DNA of 64,000 nucleotides from an uncultured Sphingomonas sp. (GCF_913062585.1 NZ_CAJXWX010000012.1:47130-111129), one strand, 5' to 3'. Shown: positions 43,583 to 53,558, counted from the first letter of the stretch. Notes: generated by a model from the sequence alone, not told the origin. A program made the numbers and translations.

Positions 43583-44492
43583 GAAAGGCTCCTATCATCG
43601 CCGCCGCGATCGACAGGGCGATCTCGGAGGGACCGATCGCCCCGATGTCCAGCCCGACCGGGCCGTCGATCCGGTCGATCGCTGCCAGGGGAACGCCCAT
43701 CGCCGCCAGACGCTCCCGCCGCGCGGCATGGCTGCGACGACTGCCCAGCGCGCCGACATAGGCGGTGTCGTGGGCGAGGGCGGCGACCAGGGCGGGATCG
43801 TCGATCTTGGTGTCATGGCTCAGCGTCACCACGGCGGTGGCGGGGCCGGGGGCATAGGCGGCGACCGCCTCGTCCGGCCAGCGATCGTCGAGCGTGATGC
43901 CGGGAAAGCGCTCCTCGGTCAGGAAGCGGGCGCGCGGGTCGATGACGGTGGTGGCGATACCCAGCGTCTGCGCGAGTTGCGCCAGGCTCTGCGCGATCTG
44001 CACCGCGCCGACGATCAGCAAGCGACGCGGCGGGTCGTAGCGATTGGCGAAGACCTCGCCGGTCTCGACCGGGCGCAGGTCCGCATGGCCGGTCGCCAGG
44101 TCGGTGGTGACGGTCAGCGACCGGCCCGCCGCGCGCGCTTCGGCGATGCGGTCGAAGAGTTCGGGGTCGAAGCCGTCCGCCGACACCGGCTGCACCATCA
44201 CCGCGATTTCGCCGCCACAGGGCAGGCCGACTTCCCAGGCGGAGGCGTCCGCCACGCCGTAGCGCTTTACCTGGAACGGCGCGCCCGCGATCACCTCGGC
44301 GGCGGTGTGCAGGATGTCGTTCTCGACACAGCCGCCCGAAACCGACCCCTCGAACCGGCCGTCGGCGTGGACCAGCATATGGCTGCCGCGCGGACGCGGG
44401 GCTGAGCCCCAGGTCGACACCACCGTCGCTATCGCCATCTTCTCGCCCCGCCATTCGCGTGCGGCGGCGAGGACGCTGTCATTCTCGCTCAT
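43569..44492 (-). CDS. XdhC/PaoD-type molybdenum cofactor insertion chaperone
   Basis: A 307-residue protein of the XdhC family: IATVVSTWGSAPRPRGSHML, EGSVSGGCVENDILHTAAEV, a Rossmann part (RRLLIVGAVQIAQSLAQLAQ) and TAVVTLSHDTKIDDPALVAA, then YVGALGSRRSHAARRERL. The family binds sulfurated molybdenum cofactor and inserts it into xanthine dehydrogenase or aldehyde oxidoreductase. It overlaps the catalytic subunit gene by one base (TGATG) and the MobA-like gene by 14. Confidence 0.9.
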   Translation of the reverse strand: MSENDSVLAAAREWRGEKMAIATVVSTWGSAPRPRGSHMLVHADGRFEGSVSGGCVENDILHTAAEVIAGAPFQVKRYGVADASAWEVGLPCGGEIAVMVQPVSADGFDPELFDRIAEARAAGRSLTVTTDLATGHADLRPVETGEVFANRYDPPRRLLIVGAVQIAQSLAQLAQTLGIATTVIDPRARFLTEERFPGITLDDRWPDEAVAAYAPGPATAVVTLSHDTKIDDPALVAALAHDTAYVGALGSRRSHAARRERLAAMGVPLAAIDRIDGPVGLDIGAIGPSEIALSIAAAMIGAFHDRR

Positions 44493-46732
44493 CAAAGCGC
44501 CGGGAGATGATCGAGCAGCTTGTCGAGCGTCACCGGCATCTCGCGCACCCGGATGCCGGTCGCGTTGTAGATGGCGTTGACGACGGCGGGCGCCGCGCCG
44601 GAAATGCCCAACTCGCCGATCCCCTTGGCGTGGATCGGATTGGCATGGATGTCCCGCTCGTCGAGGAAATGGACTTCCAGCTGGGGCACATCGGCATTCA
44701 CCGGTACATGATATTCGGCCAAGTCGTGATTGACCAGCTTGCCAGTGCGCGGATCGTGGATCAGCTCCTCGGTCAGCGCGGTGCCGATGCCGAAGGTCAT
44801 GCCGCCCAGGCACTGCGAGCGCGCCGTTTTGGCGTTGAGCACGCGCCCCGCCGCGAACACGCCCAGCATCCGCCGCACGCGCACTTCGCCGGTGACGACA
44901 TTCACGCCGACCTCGGCGAAATGCGCGCCATAGCTGGCCTGCTGGAACTGCTTTTCCTGCTGCCCCGGCTTGATCTCGCCGATCGCGGACAGGCCGTCCT
45001 GGCCGACCAGTTCGCTGAGCGGCACCGAGCGGTTGTCGCCGATCGCCATGCCGTCCTTCAGGGTCAGGCCATCTGCCTCGACACCCATCGCCTTGGCCAG
45101 CTTCTCGCGCACCCGCTCGGCGGCGAGGTACACCGCCGACCCGGCGGAAGCCGCGCCCCAGGAGCCACCCGAACCGGCGGCGGGGGGATCATTGGTGTCG
45201 CCCAGCGACATGCTGACCTTCTCGACCGGCAGGCCCAGGATCTCGGCGGCGATCTGCGCCATGATCGTATAGCTGCCCGTGCCGATATCGGTCATCGCCG
45301 AGGACACGGTCGCGGTCCCGTCGGCATGGAGTTCGACCTTGGCGGCGGACTGCTGCAACTGGTTGGAGCGGCAGGCAGCGGCGACACCCATGCCGATCAG
45401 CCACTCGCCCTCGCGCCGCGTGCCCGGTGCCTGACGCCAGTCCCAGCCGAAATGCTTCGCGCCCTCCTCTAGCGAACGGGTCAGGTTGCGCGAGGAATAG
45501 GGAACCTTGAGTTCCGGGTCCTGTTCGGGATCGTTGACCTTGCGCAGCGCGATCGGGTCCATGCCGATCGCCTCGGCCAGCTCGTCCATTGCGCATTCCA
45601 TGCCGACCATGCCGACCGCCTCGCCCGGCGCACGCATCGAGCCCGACAGCGTCCAGTTCAGCCGGACCACGTCATGATTGATCCGCCGATTTTCACCCGC
45701 ATAGAGGAAGTGGGTGCCGATCCCGACGGGCTCGAAGAAATCCTCGTCGGGCAGGTTGGAGGTGATCGCCTCATGCCCCAGCGCGACGAGCCGGCCGCCT
45801 GCTTCGGCACCTAGGCGCATCCGCTGTTCGGTGTTGGAGCGGCGGACGGTCGCGTCGAACACCTGCTGGCGCAGCATCACCGCCTTGACCGGGCGACCCA
45901 GCCGCTTGGCGGCGATGGCGGCGGCGACGCTTTCGGGCGCGATGCCCAGCTTCGACCCGAAGCCGCCACCGATATAGCGCGAGATGATCCGCACCTTGGA
46001 TTCCGATACGCCCAGCGCCTTGGCCAGCTGCTGCGCGTCGGAGGTCGGCATCTGGTATGCGCCGTAGAGCGTCAGTGCGCCGTCCTCCCACACCGCGATC
46101 GAGGCGTGCGGCTCCATCGCCGCCGAGTTCTGGCTGGGGGTGGTGTAGGTGACGTCGACCTTGACCGCGGCATTCTCGAACGCCTGGTCGAAATCGCCCT
46201 GGTCGTAATGGCCCTTGATCAGGCCATCGGGGGCGGGTTCGGCCTTGTCCTTGTTCGCCTCGTAATCGAACGCGCCGTCGTCGAGCGGTTCATACTCGAC
46301 CTTCAGGCGCTTAGCGGCGTCGCGTGCGACCTCGAAGCTCTCGGCGACGACGATCGCGATGATCTCGCCGAAATAGTCGATGGTGCGGACGCCCTGGGTT
46401 GGCGCCTCGGTCTCCCCGCCCTGCTGCGAGTTGCGGATGAAGGTGTCGTAATCGGTGATGACGTCGATGACGCCGGGGATGGCCTTCGCCGCATCGGCGT
46501 CGATCGCCTTGATCTTCGCATGGCCCTTGGTCGCGCTGACGAGGACGCCGTGCGCGATATTCTCGATCGCATATTCGGCGGCATAGGTGGCGGTGCCCGT
46601 CACCTTTTTCGGGCCGTCCACCCGGTCGAGCGGTTTGGAAATCACCCCTTGCACGCCCGTATCGAGCAGGCTGTCGGGATGCGGCCGATCCATGGTCAGC
46701 GCGTTCGTGTCGTCCTTGCCGAGTCCGAACAT
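44492..46732 (-). CDS. Molybdopterin-binding subunit of aldehyde/xanthine oxidoreductase
   Basis: A 746-residue catalytic subunit, PaoC-like in length and order. Seen are VDGPKKVTGTATYAAEYAIE, YIGGGFGSKLGIAPESVAAA (molybdopterin contact), SGSMRAPGEAVGMVGMECAM and GSGGSWGAASAGSAVYLAAE. The catalytic Glu segment lies near GIGELGISGAAPAVVNAIYN. It oxidises aldehydes or N-heterocycles using water. It is third in a leftward operon after the iron-sulfur and FAD subunits. The substrate is not predictable. Confidence 0.92.
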   Translation of the reverse strand: MFGLGKDDTNALTMDRPHPDSLLDTGVQGVISKPLDRVDGPKKVTGTATYAAEYAIENIAHGVLVSATKGHAKIKAIDADAAKAIPGVIDVITDYDTFIRNSQQGGETEAPTQGVRTIDYFGEIIAIVVAESFEVARDAAKRLKVEYEPLDDGAFDYEANKDKAEPAPDGLIKGHYDQGDFDQAFENAAVKVDVTYTTPSQNSAAMEPHASIAVWEDGALTLYGAYQMPTSDAQQLAKALGVSESKVRIISRYIGGGFGSKLGIAPESVAAAIAAKRLGRPVKAVMLRQQVFDATVRRSNTEQRMRLGAEAGGRLVALGHEAITSNLPDEDFFEPVGIGTHFLYAGENRRINHDVVRLNWTLSGSMRAPGEAVGMVGMECAMDELAEAIGMDPIALRKVNDPEQDPELKVPYSSRNLTRSLEEGAKHFGWDWRQAPGTRREGEWLIGMGVAAACRSNQLQQSAAKVELHADGTATVSSAMTDIGTGSYTIMAQIAAEILGLPVEKVSMSLGDTNDPPAAGSGGSWGAASAGSAVYLAAERVREKLAKAMGVEADGLTLKDGMAIGDNRSVPLSELVGQDGLSAIGEIKPGQQEKQFQQASYGAHFAEVGVNVVTGEVRVRRMLGVFAAGRVLNAKTARSQCLGGMTFGIGTALTEELIHDPRTGKLVNHDLAEYHVPVNADVPQLEVHFLDERDIHANPIHAKGIGELGISGAAPAVVNAIYNATGIRVREMPVTLDKLLDHLPAL

Positions 46733-46736
46733 GGGA

Positions 46737-47720
46737 TCAGCCCTCCTGAGTCAGTTCGCGGAGCGTCGCGACCAGCGTGCGGCGCGTCAGCGGAATCTTG
46801 AAGTCGTTCGAGCCATAGCCCCTGGCATCGGCCAGCAGCGCATCGGCGGCGGCGTTGAATACCGCATCGGTTGGTGCCTGCCCGACGAGCGTGGTCTCCA
46901 CCGCCTCATTGCGCCAGGGCATCGGACCAAGTCCGCCGAATGCTAGACGCGCCGAGGCGATCTTGCCACCCTCGACCGCGACGATCCCGGCGACCGAGAC
47001 CAGCGCAAAGGCGTAGGAGGCGCGGTCGCGCACCTTGCGATAGGTCTGGCGGCCTTCCGGGGCAGGCGGCAGTTCGACATGGGTGATGAGCTCGCCCGGC
47101 TCCAGCACATTCTCGATCTCGGGCGTGGCGCCGGGCAGGCGATAGAAGTCGCCGATCGCGATGCGGCGGCGGTCGCCGTCTGGCTTTTGCGTGACGATCA
47201 CCGCCTCCAACGCGCGCATGGCGACGGCCATGTCGCTGGGATGCGTGGCGATACACTGGTCGGAGGTGCCGAGGATCGCGAGGATGCGGTTCTCGCCGCT
47301 AATCGCCGAACAGCCGCTGCCCGGCTCGCGCTTGTTGCAGGCGCAAGCGGGGTCGTAGAAATAATAGCAGCGCGTCCGCTGGAGCAGATTGCCCCCGGTC
47401 GAGGCCTTGTTTCGAAGCTGTCCCGAGGCGCCTGCGAGCAGCGCACGGGAGAGGATCGGGTAATGCTCGATCACGCGCGGGTCGGCAGCGAGGTCGCTAT
47501 TGGGCACCAGCGCGCCGATGGTCAGCCCGCCATCCTCGCGCTCCTCGATTCCGCCCAAGTCCAGGCGGGTGATGTCGATCAGCGTGTCGGGCGTCTCGAC
47601 CTGCAATTTCATCAGGTCGAGCAGGTTGGTGCCGCCTGCGATAAAGCGCGCACCCGGCACCGCGCCGTCGCGGGTGGCGGTTTCGACCGAGTCGGCGCGG
47701 GCATAGTCGAACAGCTTCAT
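46737..47720 (-). CDS. FAD-binding subunit of aldehyde/xanthine oxidoreductase
   Basis: A 327-residue subunit. The FAD-binding motifs are [20 protein letters not shown] and [20 protein letters not shown]. The segment [20 protein letters not shown], followed by SGCSAI, has the cysteine set that gives E. coli PaoB-type subunits an extra 4Fe-4S cluster. The C-terminal CO dehydrogenase flavoprotein domain follows. It overlaps the preceding iron-sulfur gene by 4 bases. Confidence 0.92.
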   Translation of the reverse strand: MKLFDYARADSVETATRDGAVPGARFIAGGTNLLDLMKLQVETPDTLIDITRLDLGGIEEREDGGLTIGALVPNSDLAADPRVIEHYPILSRALLAGASGQLRNKASTGGNLLQRTRCYYFYDPACACNKREPGSGCSAISGENRILAILGTSDQCIATHPSDMAVAMRALEAVIVTQKPDGDRRRIAIGDFYRLPGATPEIENVLEPGELITHVELPPAPEGRQTYRKVRDRASYAFALVSVAGIVAVEGGKIASARLAFGGLGPMPWRNEAVETTLVGQAPTDAVFNAAADALLADARGYGSNDFKIPLTRRTLVATLRELTQEG

Positions 47721-48253
47721 GCCGCGACCTCCCGACCCACATCCTCATTGGGGTTGCGGTCGCCCAGCCCCGCCACCTCGCGGATCGCATCGACGATATT
47801 GGGATAGGCGGCACAGCGGCACAGATTGCCGCTCATCCGCTCAGAGATTTCCTCTGGCGTCAGCTCGGCCTGCCCAAGGTCTTCGGTGACATGGCTGGGC
47901 CAGCCCTTCTCCACTTCGTCCATCATGCCGACTGCCGAACAGATCTGGCCCGGCGTGCAATAGCCGCACTGGAAGCCGTCGTGTCGCACGAATGCGTCCT
48001 GGAGCGGATGGAGGTTGCCCGGCTGGCCCAGCCCCTCGATGGTGGTGATCTCGTCATCCTGATGCATCACGGCCAGCGTCAGGCAGCTGTTGATCCGGCG
48101 GCCATTGACCAGCATGGTGCAGGCGCCGCACTGGCCATGGTCGCAGCCTTTTTTGGAGCCCGTCAGCCCCAGATGCTCGCGGCAGAGGTCGAGCAGCGAG
48201 GTTCGGACATCGACGTCGATGTCATGCGATTGACCATTGATTGTGAAATGCAT
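47717..48253 (-). CDS. 2Fe-2S subunit of aldehyde/xanthine oxidoreductase
   Basis: A 178-residue subunit with two 2Fe-2S domains: the plant-type set [20 protein letters not shown] plus SCLTL, and the alpha-helical set [15 protein letters not shown] with [16 protein letters not shown]. The start at [14 protein letters not shown] gives no Tat signal, unlike E. coli PaoA, so the enzyme is probably cytoplasmic. It heads the five-gene operon FeS-FAD-Mo-XdhC-MobA-like. The start of the divergent phosphodiesterase gene is 42 bases away. Confidence 0.92.
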   Translation of the reverse strand: MHFTINGQSHDIDVDVRTSLLDLCREHLGLTGSKKGCDHGQCGACTMLVNGRRINSCLTLAVMHQDDEITTIEGLGQPGNLHPLQDAFVRHDGFQCGYCTPGQICSAVGMMDEVEKGWPSHVTEDLGQAELTPEEISERMSGNLCRCAAYPNIVDAIREVAGLGDRNPNEDVGREVAA

Positions 48254-48295
48254 GGGCGCATCCCCTCTGGGATTAGAATTGGATGAAACAACGCC

Positions 48296-49366
48296 ATGAA
48301 TCTGTTGCGTTTCCCGTTGCGAACCACTCTCATTGCCGCGGTCCTCGTCATGGGGCAGGGTGAGGCCATGTCCGCCGACGCCCCCAAGCCGCTCTCCTCT
48401 CCCATCGTCATCGCCCATCGCGGCGCCAGCGGAGAGCGCCCCGAGCACACGCTGGCCGCCTATGACCTCGCCATCCGTGAGGGCGCCGACGTGATCGAGC
48501 CCGATCTGGTGCCGACCAAGGACGGCCATCTGGTCGCGCGGCATGAGAACGAGATTTCGGGCACCACCGACGTCGCGTCACACCCGGAGTTCGCCGATCG
48601 CAAGACGACCAACACGATCGACGGTCAGGCCGAAACCGGTTGGTTCACCGAGGATTTCACGCTGGCCGAGCTGAAAACCCTACGCGCCCGCGAACGCCTG
48701 CCGCAGCTGCGCTCGACCGCCTATGACGGCCAGTTCCAGATTCCGACGCTGGAGGAGATCATCGCGCTCGCCAAGCAGCGGACGAAGGAGACCGGGCGCA
48801 CCATCTCCATCTATCCCGAGACCAAGCACCCGACCTATTTCGCGTCGATCGGCAAGGGCACCGATGCGCCTTTGGTCGCCGCGCTAGAAAAGGCGGGCTG
48901 GACGACGGCGGATGCGCCGGTGTTCATCCAGTCGTTCGAGGTGAACAATCTGAAGCACCTGAAGACCATGACCGGCATCCGCCTGATCCAGCTGGTCGCG
49001 GGCGAGGACGGCCCGGCGGACAAGGCCGCGCCCAGCTATGCCGCGATGATGACGCCCGAGGGGCTGAAACAGGTCGCGACCTATGCCTGGGGCATCGGGC
49101 CCGACAAGGCGATGCTGTGGAAAGGCGATGCGCCCACCACGCTGGTGGCGGACGCCCATAAGGCGGGGCTGCGCGTTCATCCCTGGACCTATCGCGCGGA
49201 GAATGCTTTCGTGCGTCCGGCTTTCCGCAAGGGCACCGATCCCAAGGCGCATGGCGACGTCGCGGGCGAGATTCGCGCCGCGCTGGGCCAGGGCATCGAC
49301 GGTTTCTTCACCGATTTCCCGCAAATCGGCGTAGAAACGCGCAACGCTTTTTTGCGCGCCCGCTGA
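48296..49366 (+). CDS. Glycerophosphodiester phosphodiesterase (GlpQ-type)
   Basis: A 356-residue enzyme with an N-terminal signal peptide (LRTTLIAAVLVMGQGEAMSA), so periplasmic. Catalytic motifs are clear: VIAHRGASGERPEHTLAAYD, GADVIEPDLVPTKDG with the metal Glu and Asp, and LVARHENEISGTTDV with the second His. The end GIDGFFTDFPQIGVETRNAF is typical. It hydrolyses glycerophosphodiesters to glycerol 3-phosphate and an alcohol. It is divergent from the oxidoreductase operon. Confidence 0.92.
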   Translation: MNLLRFPLRTTLIAAVLVMGQGEAMSADAPKPLSSPIVIAHRGASGERPEHTLAAYDLAIREGADVIEPDLVPTKDGHLVARHENEISGTTDVASHPEFADRKTTNTIDGQAETGWFTEDFTLAELKTLRARERLPQLRSTAYDGQFQIPTLEEIIALAKQRTKETGRTISIYPETKHPTYFASIGKGTDAPLVAALEKAGWTTADAPVFIQSFEVNNLKHLKTMTGIRLIQLVAGEDGPADKAAPSYAAMMTPEGLKQVATYAWGIGPDKAMLWKGDAPTTLVADAHKAGLRVHPWTYRAENAFVRPAFRKGTDPKAHGDVAGEIRAALGQGIDGFFTDFPQIGVETRNAFLRAR

Positions 49367-49380
49367 AAGACCGAACGACC

Positions 49381-49683
49381 ATGCGTGATCTTGCCCTGAA
49401 ACTCGCCGTCCTGACCCTGCCGCTCAGCCTGGGAGGTTGCGTCAAGACGGTCGCCAGCGTCGTGAAGGCGCCGTTCCAGGCGGCGGGGCAGGTGGTCGAC
49501 TGGACGACGACCAGCCAGTCGGAGGCGGACCGCAATTATGGCCGCAAGATGCGCAAGCAGGAAGCCAAGGAAGGCCGTGAGCGCCGCGAATATGAAAAGC
49601 AGTGCCGCAAGCACCCCGAGCAATGCCAGCAGCAGGGTCAGCAAGGCCAGCAGGGCTATGACGGCTATCGCGCCGGTTACTGA
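49381..49683 (+). CDS. Small charged lipoprotein of unknown function
   Basis: A 100-residue protein with lipobox LPLSLGGC near residue 20, then a helical, strongly charged body (GRKMRKQEAKEGRERREYEK) and a Gln/Gly/Tyr-rich end (CQQQGQQGQQGYDGYRAGY). It follows the phosphodiesterase by 14 bases. The last 7 bases overlap the convergent hydrolase gene. No function is known. Confidence 0.75.
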   Translation: MRDLALKLAVLTLPLSLGGCVKTVASVVKAPFQAAGQVVDWTTTSQSEADRNYGRKMRKQEAKEGRERREYEKQCRKHPEQCQQQGQQGQQGYDGYRAGY

Positions 49684-50420
49684 CCGCTGACGGGCGGCGG
49701 CCATCCTGCGAGGATGGTCGCCACCGCCGCCAGCACCTGCGGCCGGTGCTGGACCCATAAATGGCTGGACGTGACCTCGACCGCCGGGGTCGTGTCGTCG
49801 CGGCAGATATTGCCTGCGACCAGCCCGTCGCTACGGCTCCAGATCGCCGCCGATGGACAGGGCAGCGGCCCTGCGATCGCGGCCGAGCGGGCCAGGACGG
49901 CGGGATCGTCCACCCGCTCGCCGGTCAGATGCTCGAAGGCGCGCCAGACATTGGTCGCCCGCGCCGGGCCCGCATAGGGCGAGGCGATGGTGATGACCCC
50001 CGCGACCAGATCCGGGCGGGCCTGCGCCACCATCCGTGCGATGATCCCGCCCAGGCTGATGCCGATCAGCGTGACCGGGCCGTTGTCGGCCAGCGATTCC
50101 AGGCGCGCGATCAGCCGCCCGGCATCCGGCCCGACGCTACGGATACCCAGATTTCGGCCCAGCCCCCAGTCATGGACGCGATAGCCCTTGCCGGTCAGGT
50201 ACCGGCGCAGGACGACCGTGGCCTTGTCGGTATTGACCAGGCCGGGCAGCACCATCACCGTCCGCCCGTCTCCTTCCGGCGCGGCGGCGAGTAGTGCGCG
50301 GTGCCGCCACCAGGTCACGCCCATCCACAGCGCACGCGGCAGCTCGGCGGCCCAGAGCGCCTTCGACGGTGGCGGGATCACAGCCACCCCATCACCGTCC
50401 ACGGAAAGGGCGTCCACCAC
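49677..50420 (-). CDS. Alpha/beta hydrolase (lipase/PGAP1-like)
   Basis: A 247-residue alpha/beta hydrolase. The nucleophile elbow is LIGISLGGIIARM with Ser near residue 122. VMVLPGLVNTDKATVVLRRY contains the oxyanion-hole strand, and a late His in VTSSHLWVQHRPQVLA completes the triad. The family includes lipases and acyltransferases. It overlaps the upstream DUF2459 gene by 43 bases. Confidence 0.82.
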   Translation of the reverse strand: MVDALSVDGDGVAVIPPPSKALWAAELPRALWMGVTWWRHRALLAAAPEGDGRTVMVLPGLVNTDKATVVLRRYLTGKGYRVHDWGLGRNLGIRSVGPDAGRLIARLESLADNGPVTLIGISLGGIIARMVAQARPDLVAGVITIASPYAGPARATNVWRAFEHLTGERVDDPAVLARSAAIAGPLPCPSAAIWSRSDGLVAGNICRDDTTPAVEVTSSHLWVQHRPQVLAAVATILAGWPPPVSGQ

Positions 50421-51073
50421 CCCATCCGCACCCCCGCCGCCGCCAGCGCATCGCCGGTCCAGCTGTTGCAGGTATGTGCGGCGCTGTATCGCCCGTTCGC
50501 GTCGTAAAAGGCATCATACACGTCATAGCCCGGATAATGCGACCCGCCACGCCGCCAGCTCGATTGGACGAAGCCGACGAGGCGGCGATAGGCGTCCGGC
50601 GACAGGCGCAGCATCCGCACATCCTTGCCATTGGCACGGGGCAGGGGCAGGTGATCGACATGGATCAGCGTCCGGTCGCTGCCCAGCGCGGCGCGCAGGA
50701 TCGTTCCCGGCTTCACGTCGCGCCAATGCGGCGTTTCGCGGAAGAAACCCGCCTCGCCCCAGCCGATGGCGAGGAAGGGAAAGCCCGCATAGCGCGGATC
50801 GCGCAAATCCTGTCCCGGCGCCCAGTCGCGCCAGTCGATGCCCGCCGCCTGTTTGGGCAGGATGATCGCGGTGTGGATCGCGCTCGACTCGACAAAGATG
50901 GTGACGGCATCCGCGCCCGCCTCCGGCATCGGCACGGTCGCGCGCGGGATCGCCCCCAGGGCCAGCCCAGCGGCCAGATAGGCCAGCAGCATCAGGCCGA
51001 TAGCGGCCAGCGCCTCCCTTGCAACGCGCCCCAGCCGTCGCCACGATATGGTTTCATTTGTCACCACCCTCAT
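50378..51073 (-). CDS. DUF2459 (TIGR02117) family membrane-anchored protein
   Basis: A 231-residue protein with one N-terminal helix (AIGLMLLAYLAAGLALGAIP). The family motifs are FVESSAIHTAIILPKQAAGI, FLAIGWGEAGFFRETPHWRD, TLIHVDHLPLP and AAHTCNSWTGDALAAAGVRM. These include a Cys and His pattern resembling papain-like or NlpC-type folds. The function is unknown; it was first described near urease genes. The start gives MRVVTNETISWRR, and the divergent phhA begins 14 bases away. Confidence 0.85.
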   Translation of the reverse strand: MRVVTNETISWRRLGRVAREALAAIGLMLLAYLAAGLALGAIPRATVPMPEAGADAVTIFVESSAIHTAIILPKQAAGIDWRDWAPGQDLRDPRYAGFPFLAIGWGEAGFFRETPHWRDVKPGTILRAALGSDRTLIHVDHLPLPRANGKDVRMLRLSPDAYRRLVGFVQSSWRRGGSHYPGYDVYDAFYDANGRYSAAHTCNSWTGDALAAAGVRMGWWTPFPWTVMGWL

Positions 51074-51087
51074 GATAGGCTCCGCGA

Positions 51088-51957
51088 ATGGCACAGGATA
51101 CCCATGTTCTCGCCGCTCCGCCCGAAGGGGCTGCCGCCGACTGGACGATCCCGCAAGGGTGGGACCATTACACGGCGGAGGACCATGCGACCTGGGATAC
51201 GCTGTTCGCGCGCCAATCGAAACTGCTGCCGGGGCGCGCATCGGAGGCGTATCTGCGCGGCCTCGACGTGCTGAAGCTGTCGCGGCCGGGCATTCCCGAT
51301 TTTGAGGAATTGTCCGACCGGCTGATGAAACTCACCGGGTGGCAGGTGGTGGCGGTGCCAGGGCTGGTGCCTGACGATGTGTTCTTCGACCATATGGCCA
51401 ATCGCCGTTTCGTCGCGGGCAATTTCATCCGGCGGCCCGATCAGCTCGATTACCTGCAGGAGCCGGACGTCTTCCACGACGTGTTCGGCCATGTGCCGAT
51501 GCTCGCCGATCCGGTCTTCGCCGATTATCTCGCCGCCTATGGGCGCGGCGGACAGCGGGCGCTGGGCATGGACGCGCTGAAATATCTCGGGCGGCTTTAC
51601 TGGTATACGGTCGAGTTCGGGCTGGTGCGCGAGGATGGGAACTTGCGCATCTATGGCGCGGGGATCGTGTCGAGCTATGCCGAAAGCCGTTTCGCGCTGG
51701 AGGACCCGAGCCCCAACCGGATCGGCTTCGACCTGAAGCGGGTGATGCGCACCGAATACCGGATCGACGATTTCCAGCAGAATTACTTCGTGATCCCGAG
51801 CTATGAGGAATTGCTCCGCAGCACGCTGGAGACGGATTTCGCGCCGCTTTATGCAGAGATCAAGGCTCTGCCGGATATTCCGGTAGCGGAGTTTGTGGAC
51901 GGCGATGACGTGGTGACGCACGGGACGCAAGATTATGCGAGGGGTAAGCTGGGATAG
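51088..51957 (+). CDS. phhA: Phenylalanine 4-monooxygenase
   Basis: A 289-residue iron- and pterin-dependent hydroxylase that converts phenylalanine to tyrosine. The iron ligands are seen in DVFHDVFGHVPMLADPVFAD (His-X4-His) and WYTVEFGLVREDG (Glu). IPDFEELSDRLMKLTGWQV and YGAGIVSSYAESRFALED are typical of the bacterial single-domain enzyme. The gene is divergent from the DUF2459 gene with almost no intergenic space. Confidence 0.93.
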   Translation: MAQDTHVLAAPPEGAAADWTIPQGWDHYTAEDHATWDTLFARQSKLLPGRASEAYLRGLDVLKLSRPGIPDFEELSDRLMKLTGWQVVAVPGLVPDDVFFDHMANRRFVAGNFIRRPDQLDYLQEPDVFHDVFGHVPMLADPVFADYLAAYGRGGQRALGMDALKYLGRLYWYTVEFGLVREDGNLRIYGAGIVSSYAESRFALEDPSPNRIGFDLKRVMRTEYRIDDFQQNYFVIPSYEELLRSTLETDFAPLYAEIKALPDIPVAEFVDGDDVVTHGTQDYARGKLG

Positions 51958-51970
51958 GGTTTCCCTTGGG

Positions 51971-52037
51971 CTTCGACTTCGCTCAGCCTGAACGGGGGGC
52001 TAATATCAGCATCCGTTCAGCCTGAGCGAAGTCGAAG
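51971..52037. repeat. Inverted repeat pair, REP-like
   Basis: CTTCGACTTCGCTCAG followed by CCTGAACGG (51971-51995) is repeated inverted at 52013-52037 with a single mismatch, separated by 17 bases. The long hairpin follows phhA and may end its transcript. The unit is different from the composite repeat found elsewhere in the window. Confidence 0.85.
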
Positions 52038-52093
52038 GCCACGCCCGAACCGCAGAACCGGAACCTTATCCCCCAACCCCGGTTCGCACCCCC

Positions 52094-52669
52094 ATGCACG
52101 ACCAGCCCAACAGAGCGGTGAAATACCCGCTGCTCGCTCAGCCCCATATCCAGCTCTACGGCACCGTGGACGAGATGATGTATGCCGGGTTCAAGGACCA
52201 GCTCGCCGCCGCGCCGACCGACGGGCCGCTGGTCGTGTCGATCACCACGTTGGGCGGCGACCCGGAGATGGCGCGGGCGATGGGCGACTCGATCCGGCTG
52301 CTGCGCGACTATACGGGGCGCGAGACGCTGTTCCTGGGCAAGGTCGCGGTCTATTCGGCGGGGGCGACCTTCATGTCCGCCTTTCCGGTCGAGTATCGCT
52401 TCCTGACGCGCGGCACCCGGCTGATGCTGCACGAGCGGCAGATGAGCGGCAGCATCGACCTGTCGGGCCCGCTGACCAACCTGCCGGTGGTGCTGAAGGC
52501 CAAGCTGCACGAGATCGAGCAGTCTGTCCTGATCCAGGAGGAGGGCTTCCGCGCCATCGTCAACGGATCGCAGGTGACGTTCGAGACGCTGCAGGAAAAG
52601 GCGCGCAGCAACTGGTACATCGACGCCGAAGAGGCCCGCGACCTGGGCCTCGTCCTTGATGTGATCTGA
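52094..52669 (+). CDS. ClpP/crotonase-like serine protease
   Basis: A 191-residue protein of the ClpP fold. The likely catalytic Ser is in [20 protein letters not shown], and the His in [17 protein letters not shown]. Motif spacing follows ClpP, but the sequence is far from canonical ClpP and the gene is not beside clpX. The N terminus lacks a propeptide. It may be a ClpP-like paralogue or a stand-alone peptidase with unknown substrate. Confidence 0.75.
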   Translation: MHDQPNRAVKYPLLAQPHIQLYGTVDEMMYAGFKDQLAAAPTDGPLVVSITTLGGDPEMARAMGDSIRLLRDYTGRETLFLGKVAVYSAGATFMSAFPVEYRFLTRGTRLMLHERQMSGSIDLSGPLTNLPVVLKAKLHEIEQSVLIQEEGFRAIVNGSQVTFETLQEKARSNWYIDAEEARDLGLVLDVI

Positions 52670-52778
52670 AGCAGCGCCTAAATCGGTCAAGACATTTGCG
52701 ACATGCGCCCCTGTCATGTATCGGCGGGAGCGATCCTTTGCCGACACGCCTGTCGGCCCATCCAGCGGGTTTGTGACC

Positions 52779-53558
52779 ATGGCCGAATTTGCCCTGCCGA
52801 AGAACAGCGTCATCAAGAAGGGCGAAACGCACAAGGCGACCACCGGCGGCCGCCTGAAAAAGTTCAAGGTCTATCGCTACGACCCCGACTCGGGCCAGAA
52901 CCCGCGCTACGACACGTTTGAGGTCGATCTGGACGAATGCGGTCCGATGGTGCTCGACGCGCTGATCAAGATGAAGGCGGAGCAGGACAGCTCGCTGACC
53001 TTCCGCCGCTCGTGCCGCGAGGGCATTTGCGGATCGTGCGCGATGAACATCGACGGCCGCAACGGCCTGGCCTGCACCACCGCGATCGAGGATGTGAAGG
53101 GCACGGTCCAGATCACCCCGCTGCCGCATATGGACGTGGTCAAGGACCTGGTCCCCGATTTCACCCATTTCTACGCGCAGTATGCGTCGATCAAGCCGTG
53201 GCTCCAGACCGTGTCGCCCGCCCCCTCGGGCAAGGAGCGGCTCCAGTCGCCGGAGGATCGCTCCAAGCTGGACGGCCTGTACGAGTGCATCCTGTGCGCC
53301 TGCTGCTCGACCTCGTGCCCCAGCTATTGGTGGAACAGCGACAAGTTTCTGGGCCCAGCGATCCTGCTCCAGGCCTATCGCTGGCTGGCCGACAGCCGTG
53401 ACGAGATGACCGGCGAGCGCCTGGACGAGCTGGAAGATCCCTTCCGCCTGTATCGTTGCCACACGATCATGAACTGCGCGAATGTCTGCCCCAAGGGTCT
53501 GAACCCGGCCAAGGCGATCGCGGAAATCAAGAAGATGGAGGCCGAGCGGATCATCTGA
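52779..53558 (+). CDS. sdhB: Succinate dehydrogenase iron-sulfur subunit
   Basis: A 259-residue subunit of complex II. Cluster ligands are visible: 2Fe-2S in [20 protein letters not shown] and LACTT; 4Fe-4S and 3Fe-4S in [20 protein letters not shown] and [20 protein letters not shown]. The start is [15 protein letters not shown]. The gene has its own terminator, and no sdhC, sdhD or sdhA is adjacent; the gene upstream is the ClpP-like protease. Confidence 0.95.
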   Translation: MAEFALPKNSVIKKGETHKATTGGRLKKFKVYRYDPDSGQNPRYDTFEVDLDECGPMVLDALIKMKAEQDSSLTFRRSCREGICGSCAMNIDGRNGLACTTAIEDVKGTVQITPLPHMDVVKDLVPDFTHFYAQYASIKPWLQTVSPAPSGKERLQSPEDRSKLDGLYECILCACCSTSCPSYWWNSDKFLGPAILLQAYRWLADSRDEMTGERLDELEDPFRLYRCHTIMNCANVCPKGLNPAKAIAEIKKMEAERII

